Shown: positions 9,815 to 21,140, numbered from the stretch's first letter. The stretch is 64,000 bases of DNA from an uncultured Christensenella sp. (GCA_949300385.1 CASGDZ010000004.1:19659-83658), one strand, 5' to 3'. Made by a program: numbers and translations. The notes: generated from the sequence alone by a model not told the origin.

Positions 9815-10255
9815 TTAATTCTCAGTTTGATCAGGTTTTAAAATTTTATGTCCTTCAGGCGTCAATAAGAACAAATCTCCATGCCAACGATGAATACTGC
9901 CATTTAATCCATAAATAGCACCCGATAAAAAATCTAAAATACGCGTACTATCTTCTGAACTGATTGCCTCCAAATTTACAGCAACCGATTGCCCTTGTTT
10001 TAAATAGTCTACTACTTGTTGAATCTCTTTATGCGTCTTTGGCTCAACCATAATTATATTGCTCTCTGGTTGCATACCGAAATTGTTAAAGGTTGTAGCA
10101 GTAGGCATACTATCAAAATTGTTAGTTTCTCCGGCTACCTTTTCATGCAAATTAAAGTTCGCATATTTGTCGTCTTCTGGAGTATTTTTTTTCTTTTTTT
10201 TCTTCTCAGTGTCTTCAAAACCGAGACCCTGCATTATCCAATTAAAAAATCCCAT
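9815..10255 (-). CDS. sepF: cell division protein SepF
   Basis: SepF forms rings that tether FtsZ filaments to the membrane. The 146-residue protein has the expected plan: an N-terminal amphipathic anchor (MGFFNWIMQGLGF), a charged linker with a lysine run, and the C-terminal SepF fold from about residue 66 (IIMVEPKTHKEIQQVVDYLK ... ILDFLSGAIYGLNG). It begins behind AAGGGT, 9 nt after the preceding 80-aa gene, and is followed by lspA and rluD. No ylmG/ylmH or divIVA lies beside it, unlike the fuller Bacillota clusters. Confidence 0.93.
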   Translation of the reverse strand: MGFFNWIMQGLGFEDTEKKKKKKNTPEDDKYANFNLHEKVAGETNNFDSMPTATTFNNFGMQPESNIIMVEPKTHKEIQQVVDYLKQGQSVAVNLEAISSEDSTRILDFLSGAIYGLNGSIHRWHGDLFLLTPEGHKILKPDQTEN

Positions 10256-10264
10256 ATTTTACCC

Positions 10265-10507
10265 TTACATACCAAAGATTTGCTTGCGTAATAATTCATA
10301 TTCTTGATCAGTCGCGATATTAAATTCTTTAATGACGCGCTCATATATAGAAATAACATTTGCATTAGTGGTCTTTTGCTTTGCTTTTTCAAGCATTTTT
10401 TCTGCCACTTTAATCGCGCCTTGACGATTTTGTTTAATATCAATAGCAACAATTTTTTCGATAACATCCATACATTTATTTTCAAATTCTTCCGTATCTA
10501 AAGCCAT
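10265..10507 (-). CDS. small helical protein at the head of the sepF operon, unknown function
   Basis: An 80-residue protein, largely helical and rich in Lys, Glu and Ile, with no membrane segment. ATG 10507 follows AGAGGTGT. The promoter TTGACA-N17-TAAAAT gives a leader of only about 13 nt. It is the first gene of an operon with sepF, lspA and rluD, 9 nt before sepF. I do not recognise a family. The position suggests a link to division or envelope assembly, but that is inference from context only. Confidence 0.6.
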   Translation of the reverse strand: MALDTEEFENKCMDVIEKIVAIDIKQNRQGAIKVAEKMLEKAKQKTTNANVISIYERVIKEFNIATDQEYELLRKQIFGM

Positions 10508-10526
10508 AATACACCTCTATATGTTG

Positions 10527-10555
10527 ATTTTATTCTTAAATTGACATTTTGTCAA
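10527..10555 (-). promoter_or_regulatory. promoter of the 80-aa gene-sepF-lspA-rluD operon
   Basis: Minus-strand TTGACA (plus 10550-10555), 17-nt spacer, TAAAAT (plus 10527-10532). The -35 is half of a short inverted repeat TTGACA-TTT-TGTCAA. Confidence 0.8.
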
Positions 10556-10582
10556 GAAAAAGTGAGCATAATGCCCACTTTA
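10556..10582 (-). terminator. terminator of the 3476-aa surface protein gene
   Basis: Stem AAAGTGAGC/GCCCACTTT (10559-10581), followed on the minus strand by TTTTTCTTG. It is 21 nt past the stop codon at 10603 and directly upstream of the next operon's promoter. Confidence 0.8.
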
Positions 10583-10602
10583 TCTTGCACTATTAAATTG
10601 TC

Positions 10603-13600
10603 CTAGTCTGTAACCGCGCTATTTTCTGTCCATTTAGCGTATAGCGTAATATCATTAGATATTGTTGTAGTATCGCTATCCCACGCATTTTGACATTCAC
10701 TATCTAGATACCAACCAGCAAATGTAAAACCATCTCTTGTTGGTTCATCTATTGCTAAATTTTGACCCGGTAGTATATATTTTGCATTATTAGTAGAACC
10801 TTCATAATTGTGATTTAAAGTAATTTTATATACAGCATTAGGAAGTCTAAACCTTACAACAAAGTCTATATTATTATTAGCAGTAAATGTCAAATCAACA
10901 AATGTCGCACTAGGATTATTAAGTTTATATTCGTTTAACGCATCTACACTTAATGTTATTGAACTAGTAGTGACTTTATCTGAACCTAAAATGTTAGCGA
11001 ATGGGTCAGTAGTTCCACTTGATTTATACTCAACATCAAATATTGTTAAATATTCTTTTGCCAATATATATTTATCTTTATTAACACTATCCTTAATCAT
11101 TTTGAACTCAATGAATCTATTCGACATATTGAACACGGCGTCTCCGCTTGTTGGATATTCCACATTAAAGTAACTTGGCGAAGTCGTGTAATTCACCTTA
11201 ACAATACTAGTTATATCGCTTGAAGATGTTTTTATCGCATAATAAGTTGCTTGTGCATTATAGATGCTTGTGGTTGATTCTCCAGTATAGGTAATTGAAT
11301 AAAGGGTATAGTCACTATTTAATATAGCTCCACTAATAGCATCATTTATTTTATAACTAGTTGCACTATTAACCCAACTTGTATCAACACTTTCTCCCGA
11401 GAATATACCAATTACTTTATAATTTGCATATTGTGAATTTATTTCATTTAGGTTAAACATTTCTGATAATGTAAACCCATTACCTATTGGCGTGATTTGC
11501 GTATTGCCGTATAACCTAAAACCATTTGTATTATTAGAAGAATACTCATTGATAGTTATCTTACTATTAGTTTGTACAATCTCTAATTTTGCGATTAATT
11601 CTCCATTGAATAATATTTTAGCAGTTAATGTGATATTATTTTCAAAAGATGAATCACTATAAGGATCAAGTAAATTAATTCCCCAAACTCCGTCATCAAA
11701 ATGTATTAATTTATAATATACAATGTCATACGCATTTTCATTAGCAAAACCTGTCACATTAGACAACTGAATATATTTTATATCATTAATGAAATTAGCA
11801 AATTCATTAATGTTATTAAAACTTGAAGAGAATATAGTATTGTTGTTTGTAACCGAAGATTTTGTAACATTTATTGTTTCGCTAGTATTTCCGCTTAACA
11901 CGATAGTATTTTGATTTATTGTATAAGTTATACCACTATCAGTATCAGTAAATGTTGTACAATCGTCTGAAGTTATTTTTGTGTCTTCACTACCTTCCGC
12001 ATGTATAGTTAAAGTATATTGACCTTTATCCGTCATCGTAATTGTATATGTACTATTATTCGTCGTATTTGAATACACATCTGCATAATACAATAAAGAT
12101 AGATTTGCTTTACTTGACTCAGTATCAATTGTTAATATTTGATTTGTTTCATCAACATTAATATTCGCACTATTTGATTGTTCAACGCGTAGATTGTTAT
12201 ATACTTGATATGCGACATATTTAGTAACGCTATTGTCAAAATATGAAATTTCAATCTTCATTATTATGATATGGTAGATTGGTGCAGTTGATGAAGATTG
12301 CTCTACATATGGCAATGTTGTTTTTACAACTCCATTAGAGATGTCGCTAGTTAATTTTATTGCATTGTCCTTTTCATTTTCAAACGCTGTTTGAATGCTT
12401 GTTATATTAGAATTTACAATGTCTACATAAGTAATATTATCTAAAGTATAAGTAATTTCATTACCAAGACTTGTAATATTATTAGTATCTTTTATAACAA
12501 TTCCTGTACCCTCGCCTGATATCACATTTATCGGTGAAACTTCAGTTCCACTAACAAATGGTTCTCCGCCAGCAGTTGTAAGAATTGTGTTTTCATTCGA
12601 AGTATAATCAAAATTAGCAAAACCTTGTACCGAAATTGTCCAACTACGCACGAATTCGCCCACATGGATAAATCCTGCTACTACTTCAATATTTACATCA
12701 CCTGTAAAGTCTTTTAAAATCTTTAATTGATAGTTGCCTGAATTATTTTCTATTGTAACAATAGGTTCGCCATTAATATATCCAATTTCTTCAAGGTTGG
12801 TGATTACAAATTCTAGATATGTATCTGCAAGTGCGATATTTGTCTTTGTTAATACATCTCGAACTACAAAATTGATAGTAGTATAGTAGTATTTTCCATT
12901 ATATGAAATTGTATCACTTATATCTTTTGATATTGAATCATTGTACGGGAATTCATATATTATTTCTCCACTTTCAGTAGTTTTTGTTAAATTGTTGGTA
13001 GTTAGAATATAATTTGTAGTAAATCTTTCGTTTGGATCAGAGAAAGTTACACCATTTATGACATATTCATGATTTACATTAACAACCCAATCGAAAACTA
13101 CTGAACCGATGTAATAATTTACCCCATTTATCTTAATTTTTACTAAAAATTCAATATGTGTAGATATATCTTCCGCTACCGGACTAAATTCAATCACTTT
13201 TGTAGTTTCATTGTAACTAAATAATTCGTTTGTTGCACTGGATATATAAACCTTTTCACCTTCAATGATGTAATATGAATTGTTTGTATTTAATTCAGCA
13301 TTCTGCATAGATAATGTTGAAGTGTTATTATTATTTGCTTTAATTTCAACAACGCTGTCTAGATTTAATTGTGTTGAAGCATAGATTTGTGAATTACTAT
13401 TATTTTCTATTGAATAATTTACGAACATAAATCTATAATTTTCACAAATTAATCCGTCGCCATATAGTGTGATATCAAAGTATAAATTATCATATATAGT
13501 TATAGTTGCGGTAGCATCTCTTTCAATAGTAAATATTAATTCTTTACTATCACTTACTTCAATATATACTTTATAGTAATCACTGACTTCAATTTTTATT

Positions 13601-16600
13601 TGATTATTATTTTTTGTATACGTTGCTTCAGTTGAAGCTCCATTCATTTTAATAGAACTAGCATATAAGACACTATTAGTTGCATCTTTTAACGAACCAA
13701 AGTTAATTGCTGTATTAAAATCACTTGTTTTCGTACTATCATTAATTAATGCAACAGCGTATTGATAGTCTTTTTCTCCGCTTGTATAAGTCCCTGTTGT
13801 AACATTTTCGCTAAATGTGAATCGCTCACTATTAGGCATTATCAAATATTTATACTCGACTTGACCTAAAGATTCAATCATTGTGTCATTAGTGATATAA
13901 ATAATTGCTTCGCTATTTGCGCTTACAGAAGCAAAATTCACTGAATATTCGTTACCTTGTACGCTTATTGTAGTGTTAGCCCCTGCTGTAAATTTTAAGA
14001 AATTAGGGTTGCCACTATTAATAAATCCAATACTTGTTGGGTCATAATCAGTTATCAATTTGTCGTTCATATCGACAATAGCCAACTTATATTTGTTGAA
14101 TATATTATTCGTTGTATCTTCTTCTGTTGTTTCTTTAGTTGTTGTCTCTTTTCTTAATAAATTGTTTACTATATTATCTATACTACTTGATGAATTTACA
14201 ACTTCATGATTAGAGCCTACTGTATCATAAATTGCTTGTATTCCTTTGTATGTTTGTGGTGTACGGACAAGTACAGGTATTGTCACCTTTGCGTTATCTA
14301 GACTATCAGTAATGAAATAATTGCTACCTAATTTTATCGCAATATTCATTTGTAAATCGTCTTTTTCCATTGCCGAATGTACAAATTGGACATTTCCGCT
14401 ATTACCTGTAATAACTATGTTGTTTGTTTCGCCTTTATTCGCGACATACCCTGGTTCACTAAATGTGATGTCTAATGATGTACTTGCACTTGTAGTTGTA
14501 GTTTCACCATTGTCTGTGACTTCATTTTCAGTTGTAGTAGTCGTTTCAATATTTTGCGAATAAACATAAATAGTCAATCCTGTTGTTTCTTCACCTAAAA
14601 TGTAGGCAACATAGTTTGATGTGCTAGAACTAGAATATGTAAAACTTAATGAAGAACCATAATTAGTCGTATCAGAGATTGTTCCTTCTTTGTTTGCTTC
14701 ATAAGGATTTGTTATTGTATACGGATTAGACGAATAACTAAGCCCCATAGCAACATTCATATTTATAGTACGAGAAATTTTTTCATCTTCAGAAATGTTT
14801 TCATCTTCACTTGACAAATTTGAAAATTTTATATCAATGCTAACATTGTAATTTTTATTAATTAAATTGAATTTTAAATAAGGTTTTCCGTCAATAACGA
14901 TATACCTTACATTTTGACTTAATTGAGTAGCCGTAGTATTATAATTACTATCATCACTTTCTTTTATAACACCGCTATAAGTAATAGTTTTTTCTTCTGT
15001 TGAAATTTCATCGCCACTTATCGAAAATTTAATGTCTCCAACATAATTCCCAAAAATATTTGTCAACTCGAATTTATCATCAAATCCGCTGGCCGTACTA
15101 AATTCTCCAACCGATGCTGAAACAGGACTAGTATTTATGCTTATTGCTTCATATGTATAAGTTATAAATAGAACTATTGTTTCTTCGCTTTTGCTTGCAG
15201 ATTTATATTCATACTTAATAGTGAAAATTAAATCATTATTTAACACTTGTTTTTTAATATCAATTTTGCCTGTTGTTGCATTAATTTCAATAATAGAACT
15301 ATCATCGTTATTAATTGATTTTATACTTGCTGTTAAAGTATAAGTATCAGTATAAGCATTATCTACTTTGAAAGGATTATTAACTACTTTGACATTATAA
15401 TTCAAATTTACAAGATATTTCCCCGAATTTATTCCATTTATTTCATTTTCAATATTTGCAGTACTTGAACTTCCATCTGCTAAAGTTATTGTAACTGATT
15501 CTGGTTTTTGAATAATAGTTGACGCTTGAACAAACTCAATATTACCGACATGTATCGCAATATTTGAAGAACTTGGCTTATAAACTAATGCAACTTTAAA
15601 TGTTAAAAACGCGTTGTTAATTGTAATAGTCGCATCATCAATTTTGTCAAATTGCTTCAATTCGCCAGAATTAAACATTGAATAAATGTCATTGCCTGTA
15701 CTATCACATGCATCTAAAATATAGAAATCGAAATCGGCATACGTTATAGAATCATTTGTAATTCCAAATTCTTTTAGCAAAGTGCTATCAATCGCTACTC
15801 CAAACAAGTTTCCGCTTGCATCTAAAACATTTACTCCTGTATCAGTCGAGATTTTTGCTTGCTTAATGATAGTGGTTTTGTTTATAGACGCGAAATCAGT
15901 ACCTTGTTGATTATATAAATTCACAAAGTAATAATCAAAAGCACCCGTTGAACTCGTTATCTTAAATATGAAGTAAGCAGACGCAGTACTTGAAAGAGAA
16001 GTACTTTCTCTAAATGTAACATTAACGCCATTTATTATAATATTATTATAATAATTGTAACCAGACGGATTGCTTTGATAAGCGACTAATGAAATTGTAA
16101 AGTTGTCGTCCGCAAGTGAATCGTCATTTGTATTTAAAATCTTTGCTCTATTTACATTCAACTCTTCATCATAACTAAAATTCAACGATTGACCTAAAAG
16201 GACAGGTTCATAATGATATTCACTAGTATCATAAATTGTTCCATTTTCTGTACCTAAATTGATTGCGTCTTCACTGTTAATGAATTCGAAATTTATTCCA
16301 TTTACTATCAATGACGAATCATTAAACGGATAATTTACCTCAACATATGTATTGTTTTTAACTTCGAACTCGTATTGATAATCATAATAACTACCATTTG
16401 CGTATGTGATTCTATAAGTAATAGTACTTTTTACGCTTTCCCCAACTATTGTTCCTATATTCGCTGATGCTGAGTATTGTAAATTTCCTTGATGATATCC
16501 CGCACCTATTATGTCGTCATAATTAGTTATCAAATTTGTATTGTCTATTGAATAAACAACAAAACTATCTACATTTTTAATAAAGACATTATCATTTATG

Positions 16601-19600
16601 AATTCTTCAAACACATTTCCTATTAAATCGTAAGTAGAATTTGTATAAATTGTATTAATAGTATCTTTTAATTCAGGTAAATATGGTGTTATTGTAATTT
16701 CTGTATTAAATTTAAGTTTATTTTCACTTCCGTTTGCGAATGTAAAAGTCAAAATTGTGTCAGTAGGCGCTGTCAAATATGTCGATATAACAAACTTATC
16801 GTTAATTAAATTGATTTCTAAATTTTTATTATTAGAAATAGACTCTAATGTAAATCCGTTTACACTTAACCCTATTGCATTTTCAGTTAACGCTTTAATT
16901 GGACCAGATAATGACCCTTCAACAGAATATTTGTTAGTTATAGAAAGTGTAATATCTTTTAATACAATTGAATACGCACCACTTAAATATTTTATTTGAA
17001 TAGTCTCTTCAACTACATTTCCATTTAAACTTTCTATCCATCCTGTTCGTAAACCATTCGAAGTCGCAGTTATTAATGAATTTTGTGTTGTTTGAACGCT
17101 TAGTGAACTTAGTATGCCCGCCACTTCTTCACTTGTATACTCATCTAAATAAGTATCATTATACATAGGAATTTCATTTGTATCTGTATTCTTTTTTCCA
17201 TATGTAACATCTGTATTATATTTTTTAAGACTAACAATATCGCTTAAATTATACTCACTATCACTTGATAATTTTGTTACTTTTTCTTCTAATACTATAT
17301 TAGGTAAAACGGTCAAATTAATGGTAGAAATAACATTCTCATTAAATAAGAAAGTTATAGTATAATTTCCTGGTAATGTAAAGTTATAAACTTCGCTTAT
17401 AATTTCATTCTCTCCAACTTTTACACTCACATTATTATCGCCAGTTAAATTAGTGATATTAAATATTGCTTTATTTTCAAACGCAGTAGATGAATCAGTG
17501 TTTTCATATAAAAGTACATTTGTGCCTTCATATATGTTTTCCCATCCATCATTCATGTCAATAGTTATACTAGATGTAAACGACAATCTAATAGTCTTTG
17601 CTTCACTACTCGTTGCAACTTTTACACTAAATTCTATACTTAGCGAAGTATATAAATAATATCCATTTCTATCAAAAGTCCAACCTTTACCATTAATTTC
17701 ATCGTTATAAATAGATAAAATATTTTCGCCCGTCGATGCTTGTAAATAATAGGTATTTGGGATTTCTTCGTCCGTCACAACTCTAACTGCCATGTTAGAG
17801 ATACCAAATGTGATAAGTCTAATATTATACAAATTAACAAATTTAGCATTAGTAGGTATTGAATTATCTTTATAGTTGTAATTTATTATATCACTTAAAT
17901 ACGCTACATCGCTTGAACTAGGATAATTCGAAGTTGCATTGAACGAAAATTCGTCTGCTAGTGAAACAACTACTTTTAAATATCTAGTAACATTGCCCGA
18001 TGTTATTTCAATAGCAACAGGATTAGTTGAAACATTGAATGATTTTACTAAATAATTATTAAAATCATAATCGAAAATAGACACATCCGTGCTTGAATAA
18101 CTGATATTATGCTCTACACCAGTTATTGCAGGTAGAACCTCAAACCCATTTGTTTGTTTACCGCTCACCATAGAAGTAAATATTTGTTGCAATGTAGTTG
18201 TTGAATTAAATAGTGGATTGCAATCTTTATCTTTAAAAATGAAATTATATTTATATTCTCCGCTTTCGTAAGAAATTTGCACTTCTAAATATGGCATATT
18301 TTTCGCTACAGCCAAATCTTCACTGCTTGCTAAATCTATAGATATCGTTTTATCATTCCCTAAATCATCTTGAATAGTATAATTTAAATTTATATCGGTA
18401 GGTGCTGTGTCTTGAATTCTTACTTTTATATCAGATATGATTGTGGTTTGATTATATTCAAATACAAATTTTAAATATGAATCTCTATTTAAACTGCTTT
18501 CTAGCGCATCAAAACTAACTTCTATTTCACCAGTTTCTTCATTTAAAATAGCACTTTTTATACTCAATATTGATGTATCTTTGTTATAGTTGTCGTTAGA
18601 AGTATACAAATAGAATGACAAACATTCTTTAAAATAATCTTGCCCTAATACCTTATATATATTATAGAGCATATTAGGTACATCTGAAGAGATGATTATT
18701 TTATAGTCACTTTTCCCTTCAACAATACTGATAGACCCGTCTTGATTATCAGTTAAAAATTCGTTGCTAATGTCATACTCAAAGTTTACTTTATCTGAAA
18801 GAATCGCGTATAAAATGTTTATAGTAATTGCTTCTTCATCTGTTATAAAATTAGAAACAACCAAATCAGTGTCATTGATCGATATAGAATATGGAGTTTC
18901 AACAACATCTCCTTCATTTGAGTTAATCACATTTTCTTTATATATACGCGTAATAATGTCGCTTGCTGTCTCTTGATAAGCATTTTTAAGTTGAACAATA
19001 TATAGTTTTGCACCTATATTTGTTGCACCTTCTTTTGCTCTAACATTATTGACAAAGTTCTTATCTTCATCAAAATATCCAACTATGTGATAAGTAGTAT
19101 CTGCATTGTTTGTAAAAGTTAGATTTTCAATAGTGTCAATTTCGCCTACATATTCATCCGTTGTTACTAAAATCAATGCATCATATGTTCCCGCATTAAC
19201 TACAACTAAATCACTTAATTCTAATTCGCCATAATTTGTTATATAACTTTCATCATTTTGTTCATAAGTCACATTTAAGTCGTATGATCTATTTCCGTTC
19301 ACATATCCAGGTAAAAGAGTAACCGTTTGAATAGTAACAAGCGTACTATCAAACATAACTTTACCGCCTGTGCTATTTACTACTAAAACACCGATCATAA
19401 GATGTGAGTTCGCAGACAATGTAGGTTCATTCTTTATTATTAAATTAAATGTCTTATCCCTGCCAGTACCAGATATTTGTACAACTTCATAATTAAATTC
19501 GCTAGCAAGTAAATATTCATCATTGTCTGAATTATATATAAAGAAATCTAAATATGAACCGGCATTTAATCTTACGAGTTCTTTATTCGTTCCATTATCT

Positions 19601-21033
19601 TGTACAAACGCAAGACCATTAGAGGATGTAAAATTGTATATTTGTTCATTATCAAGTCCTGCATTAATAGTCAAAGTTAAATTACTAATTATGGTTTTGT
19701 TACCTACCTTTATATCTCCATAACTAATATCTAAGTTTAAATTAGTTCCTGAAGAGGTATTTCTTAGTACAAGTGTATTATCAGTAATTGCATAACTATC
19801 GAAAACGATCTCATTATCGTATAAGTCGCTAATTGTTATTGTAGTAGCAAAGTTAATCGTTGCTCCAGAACTCGACTCAAACATCAAATTATTGCGCCAT
19901 GAGTTATCACTAGTTAAAGTAAAATCTACTTCATTGTATCTAACATCTGTTTGATTAGAACTAGTTCCGTCCGACTTGAATACTAATCCCAAATTGTTAT
20001 TGTTATTATTCAAATTACTATCTGAAGGTGTATTATTGAGCGTAATATAGTTATTGTCCGAATATAAATTTAAAAGTACCCCGGACGATTCAATTTGTAC
20101 ATCATCCACTTCAGCGTTAACGACATTTATCGTTAAATTAGTAGAGATCATGTTGTTCACTCTCTCTGAATTTAATTGACCTTGATTATTAGTATCTAAT
20201 TCATATTCTTCGCGTGCTGAATATGTATCAAAAACCGCTATCCTAAATTCATAACTGCCTGCATTGTCCGACTCAAAATATAGTTGATTAGTAGTTTCGT
20301 CTAAATGTAAGAAATCGTATTGTGAAACGCTATTATTAGTAATACGCACTAAGTCATTTTTATTATTTGGGTCATTATAATATAACTCAACAATTTTTGA
20401 GTCCATATTGCTAATAGGATTTATTGCATATTCTGGTGTGCTAACAAAACTAAGATCTTGTCTTGACGAAAGTCCAATAGTCAAATATTGCTCAGGAATA
20501 ATCGAATCATTATCAATAGTTGACGAATCCGAATCTAAAACGATTTCTTTAATGGCACGATCTATCGTAAAACTAAACTCGCCTGATTCTACAATATTTC
20601 GCTCATCTCTAGCCACAAGTGTAACAATACCATAATTATCACTTTCAAAGTCTGATTGAGAAACCTCATTTAATTTGAAATTCAAAGTTTGGTTACATTG
20701 AACTTGATACCAACCATTTGAACCGGCTGAGATTATCTCATCGTAGTTGTTGTATAGCGTTATTAAATTTTCGCCATTTATAAATCGAATATAGCAAGTT
20801 GTATGGTTTACCTCATGCGCACTATTTGATTGTGCGGTTAAAACAAACGAGTACATTTGATCATCATAATCATCAATGATCATGTTATTTTGCATGTCAA
20901 AAGAAAGACTATACGGATAAACTTCCGGCGTCTTAAATTTTCCTTGCAATGCCAAAACACCGACAACCACTCCCACTACTCCGGTGATAGTCGCTAGCAC
21001 TATTGCTAATACCTTAAAAATTCTTTTCGTCAT
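10603..21033 (-). CDS. giant surface protein with C-terminal InlB-type repeat
   Basis: A single uninterrupted frame of 3476 residues, the largest gene in the window. ATG 21033 follows AGGGGA. A short basic start and one hydrophobic segment (about residues 5-30) lead into an extracellular chain rich in Ser, Thr, Asn, Asp and Ile, typical of stacked beta-sandwich (Ig-like) modules. The only module I can name is at the end: PTRDGFTFAGWYLD...ITLYAKW, a Listeria-Bacteroides (InlB B) repeat. There is no LPXTG, no choline- or LysM-type anchor and no C-terminal membrane helix, so the N-terminal segment probably anchors it unless it is cleaved. A strict consensus promoter and a stable 5' hairpin suggest strong expression. 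Adhesion or cell contact is inference from architecture. Confidence 0.8.
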   Translation of the reverse strand: MTKRIFKVLAIVLATITGVVGVVVGVLALQGKFKTPEVYPYSLSFDMQNNMIIDDYDDQMYSFVLTAQSNSAHEVNHTTCYIRFINGENLITLYNNYDEIISAGSNGWYQVQCNQTLNFKLNEVSQSDFESDNYGIVTLVARDERNIVESGEFSFTIDRAIKEIVLDSDSSTIDNDSIIPEQYLTIGLSSRQDLSFVSTPEYAINPISNMDSKIVELYYNDPNNKNDLVRITNNSVSQYDFLHLDETTNQLYFESDNAGSYEFRIAVFDTYSAREEYELDTNNQGQLNSERVNNMISTNLTINVVNAEVDDVQIESSGVLLNLYSDNNYITLNNTPSDSNLNNNNNNLGLVFKSDGTSSNQTDVRYNEVDFTLTSDNSWRNNLMFESSSGATINFATTITISDLYDNEIVFDSYAITDNTLVLRNTSSGTNLNLDISYGDIKVGNKTIISNLTLTINAGLDNEQIYNFTSSNGLAFVQDNGTNKELVRLNAGSYLDFFIYNSDNDEYLLASEFNYEVVQISGTGRDKTFNLIIKNEPTLSANSHLMIGVLVVNSTGGKVMFDSTLVTIQTVTLLPGYVNGNRSYDLNVTYEQNDESYITNYGELELSDLVVVNAGTYDALILVTTDEYVGEIDTIENLTFTNNADTTYHIVGYFDEDKNFVNNVRAKEGATNIGAKLYIVQLKNAYQETASDIITRIYKENVINSNEGDVVETPYSISINDTDLVVSNFITDEEAITINILYAILSDKVNFEYDISNEFLTDNQDGSISIVEGKSDYKIIISSDVPNMLYNIYKVLGQDYFKECLSFYLYTSNDNYNKDTSILSIKSAILNEETGEIEVSFDALESSLNRDSYLKFVFEYNQTTIISDIKVRIQDTAPTDINLNYTIQDDLGNDKTISIDLASSEDLAVAKNMPYLEVQISYESGEYKYNFIFKDKDCNPLFNSTTTLQQIFTSMVSGKQTNGFEVLPAITGVEHNISYSSTDVSIFDYDFNNYLVKSFNVSTNPVAIEITSGNVTRYLKVVVSLADEFSFNATSNYPSSSDVAYLSDIINYNYKDNSIPTNAKFVNLYNIRLITFGISNMAVRVVTDEEIPNTYYLQASTGENILSIYNDEINGKGWTFDRNGYYLYTSLSIEFSVKVATSSEAKTIRLSFTSSITIDMNDGWENIYEGTNVLLYENTDSSTAFENKAIFNITNLTGDNNVSVKVGENEIISEVYNFTLPGNYTITFLFNENVISTINLTVLPNIVLEEKVTKLSSDSEYNLSDIVSLKKYNTDVTYGKKNTDTNEIPMYNDTYLDEYTSEEVAGILSSLSVQTTQNSLITATSNGLRTGWIESLNGNVVEETIQIKYLSGAYSIVLKDITLSITNKYSVEGSLSGPIKALTENAIGLSVNGFTLESISNNKNLEINLINDKFVISTYLTAPTDTILTFTFANGSENKLKFNTEITITPYLPELKDTINTIYTNSTYDLIGNVFEEFINDNVFIKNVDSFVVYSIDNTNLITNYDDIIGAGYHQGNLQYSASANIGTIVGESVKSTITYRITYANGSYYDYQYEFEVKNNTYVEVNYPFNDSSLIVNGINFEFINSEDAINLGTENGTIYDTSEYHYEPVLLGQSLNFSYDEELNVNRAKILNTNDDSLADDNFTISLVAYQSNPSGYNYYNNIIINGVNVTFRESTSLSSTASAYFIFKITSSTGAFDYYFVNLYNQQGTDFASINKTTIIKQAKISTDTGVNVLDASGNLFGVAIDSTLLKEFGITNDSITYADFDFYILDACDSTGNDIYSMFNSGELKQFDKIDDATITINNAFLTFKVALVYKPSSSNIAIHVGNIEFVQASTIIQKPESVTITLADGSSSTANIENEINGINSGKYLVNLNYNVKVVNNPFKVDNAYTDTYTLTASIKSINNDDSSIIEINATTGKIDIKKQVLNNDLIFTIKYEYKSASKSEETIVLFITYTYEAISINTSPVSASVGEFSTASGFDDKFELTNIFGNYVGDIKFSISGDEISTEEKTITYSGVIKESDDSNYNTTATQLSQNVRYIVIDGKPYLKFNLINKNYNVSIDIKFSNLSSEDENISEDEKISRTINMNVAMGLSYSSNPYTITNPYEANKEGTISDTTNYGSSLSFTYSSSSTSNYVAYILGEETTGLTIYVYSQNIETTTTTENEVTDNGETTTTSASTSLDITFSEPGYVANKGETNNIVITGNSGNVQFVHSAMEKDDLQMNIAIKLGSNYFITDSLDNAKVTIPVLVRTPQTYKGIQAIYDTVGSNHEVVNSSSSIDNIVNNLLRKETTTKETTEEDTTNNIFNKYKLAIVDMNDKLITDYDPTSIGFINSGNPNFLKFTAGANTTISVQGNEYSVNFASVSANSEAIIYITNDTMIESLGQVEYKYLIMPNSERFTFSENVTTGTYTSGEKDYQYAVALINDSTKTSDFNTAINFGSLKDATNSVLYASSIKMNGASTEATYTKNNNQIKIEVSDYYKVYIEVSDSKELIFTIERDATATITIYDNLYFDITLYGDGLICENYRFMFVNYSIENNSNSQIYASTQLNLDSVVEIKANNNNTSTLSMQNAELNTNNSYYIIEGEKVYISSATNELFSYNETTKVIEFSPVAEDISTHIEFLVKIKINGVNYYIGSVVFDWVVNVNHEYVINGVTFSDPNERFTTNYILTTNNLTKTTESGEIIYEFPYNDSISKDISDTISYNGKYYYTTINFVVRDVLTKTNIALADTYLEFVITNLEEIGYINGEPIVTIENNSGNYQLKILKDFTGDVNIEVVAGFIHVGEFVRSWTISVQGFANFDYTSNENTILTTAGGEPFVSGTEVSPINVISGEGTGIVIKDTNNITSLGNEITYTLDNITYVDIVNSNITSIQTAFENEKDNAIKLTSDISNGVVKTTLPYVEQSSSTAPIYHIIIMKIEISYFDNSVTKYVAYQVYNNLRVEQSNSANINVDETNQILTIDTESSKANLSLLYYADVYSNTTNNSTYTITMTDKGQYTLTIHAEGSEDTKITSDDCTTFTDTDSGITYTINQNTIVLSGNTSETINVTKSSVTNNNTIFSSSFNNINEFANFINDIKYIQLSNVTGFANENAYDIVYYKLIHFDDGVWGINLLDPYSDSSFENNITLTAKILFNGELIAKLEIVQTNSKITINEYSSNNTNGFRLYGNTQITPIGNGFTLSEMFNLNEINSQYANYKVIGIFSGESVDTSWVNSATSYKINDAISGAILNSDYTLYSITYTGESTTSIYNAQATYYAIKTSSSDITSIVKVNYTTSPSYFNVEYPTSGDAVFNMSNRFIEFKMIKDSVNKDKYILAKEYLTIFDVEYKSSGTTDPFANILGSDKVTTSSITLSVDALNEYKLNNPSATFVDLTFTANNNIDFVVRFRLPNAVYKITLNHNYEGSTNNAKYILPGQNLAIDEPTRDGFTFAGWYLDSECQNAWDSDTTTISNDITLYAKWTENSAVTD

Positions 21034-21082
21034 GTCCCCTACCTAAATGCCTCAAGTAAATGAAGCCGTGTTTGTAAGATAT

Positions 21083-21117
21083 TTGTAGTATTTGCAAAAT
21101 GCTCAAACATACTACAA
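21083..21117 (-). promoter_or_regulatory. 5' UTR hairpin of the giant surface protein mRNA
   Basis: TTGTAGTAT...TTG pairs with CAAATACTACAA, giving 12 bp with a 2-nt bulge and a 9-nt loop. It lies about 17 nt after the predicted transcription start and 50 nt before the start codon. A 5' stabilising stem is the simplest reading; it does not cover the ribosome binding site. Confidence 0.5.
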
Positions 21118-21140
21118 TAAATTACGAAATATTTAAAAAT

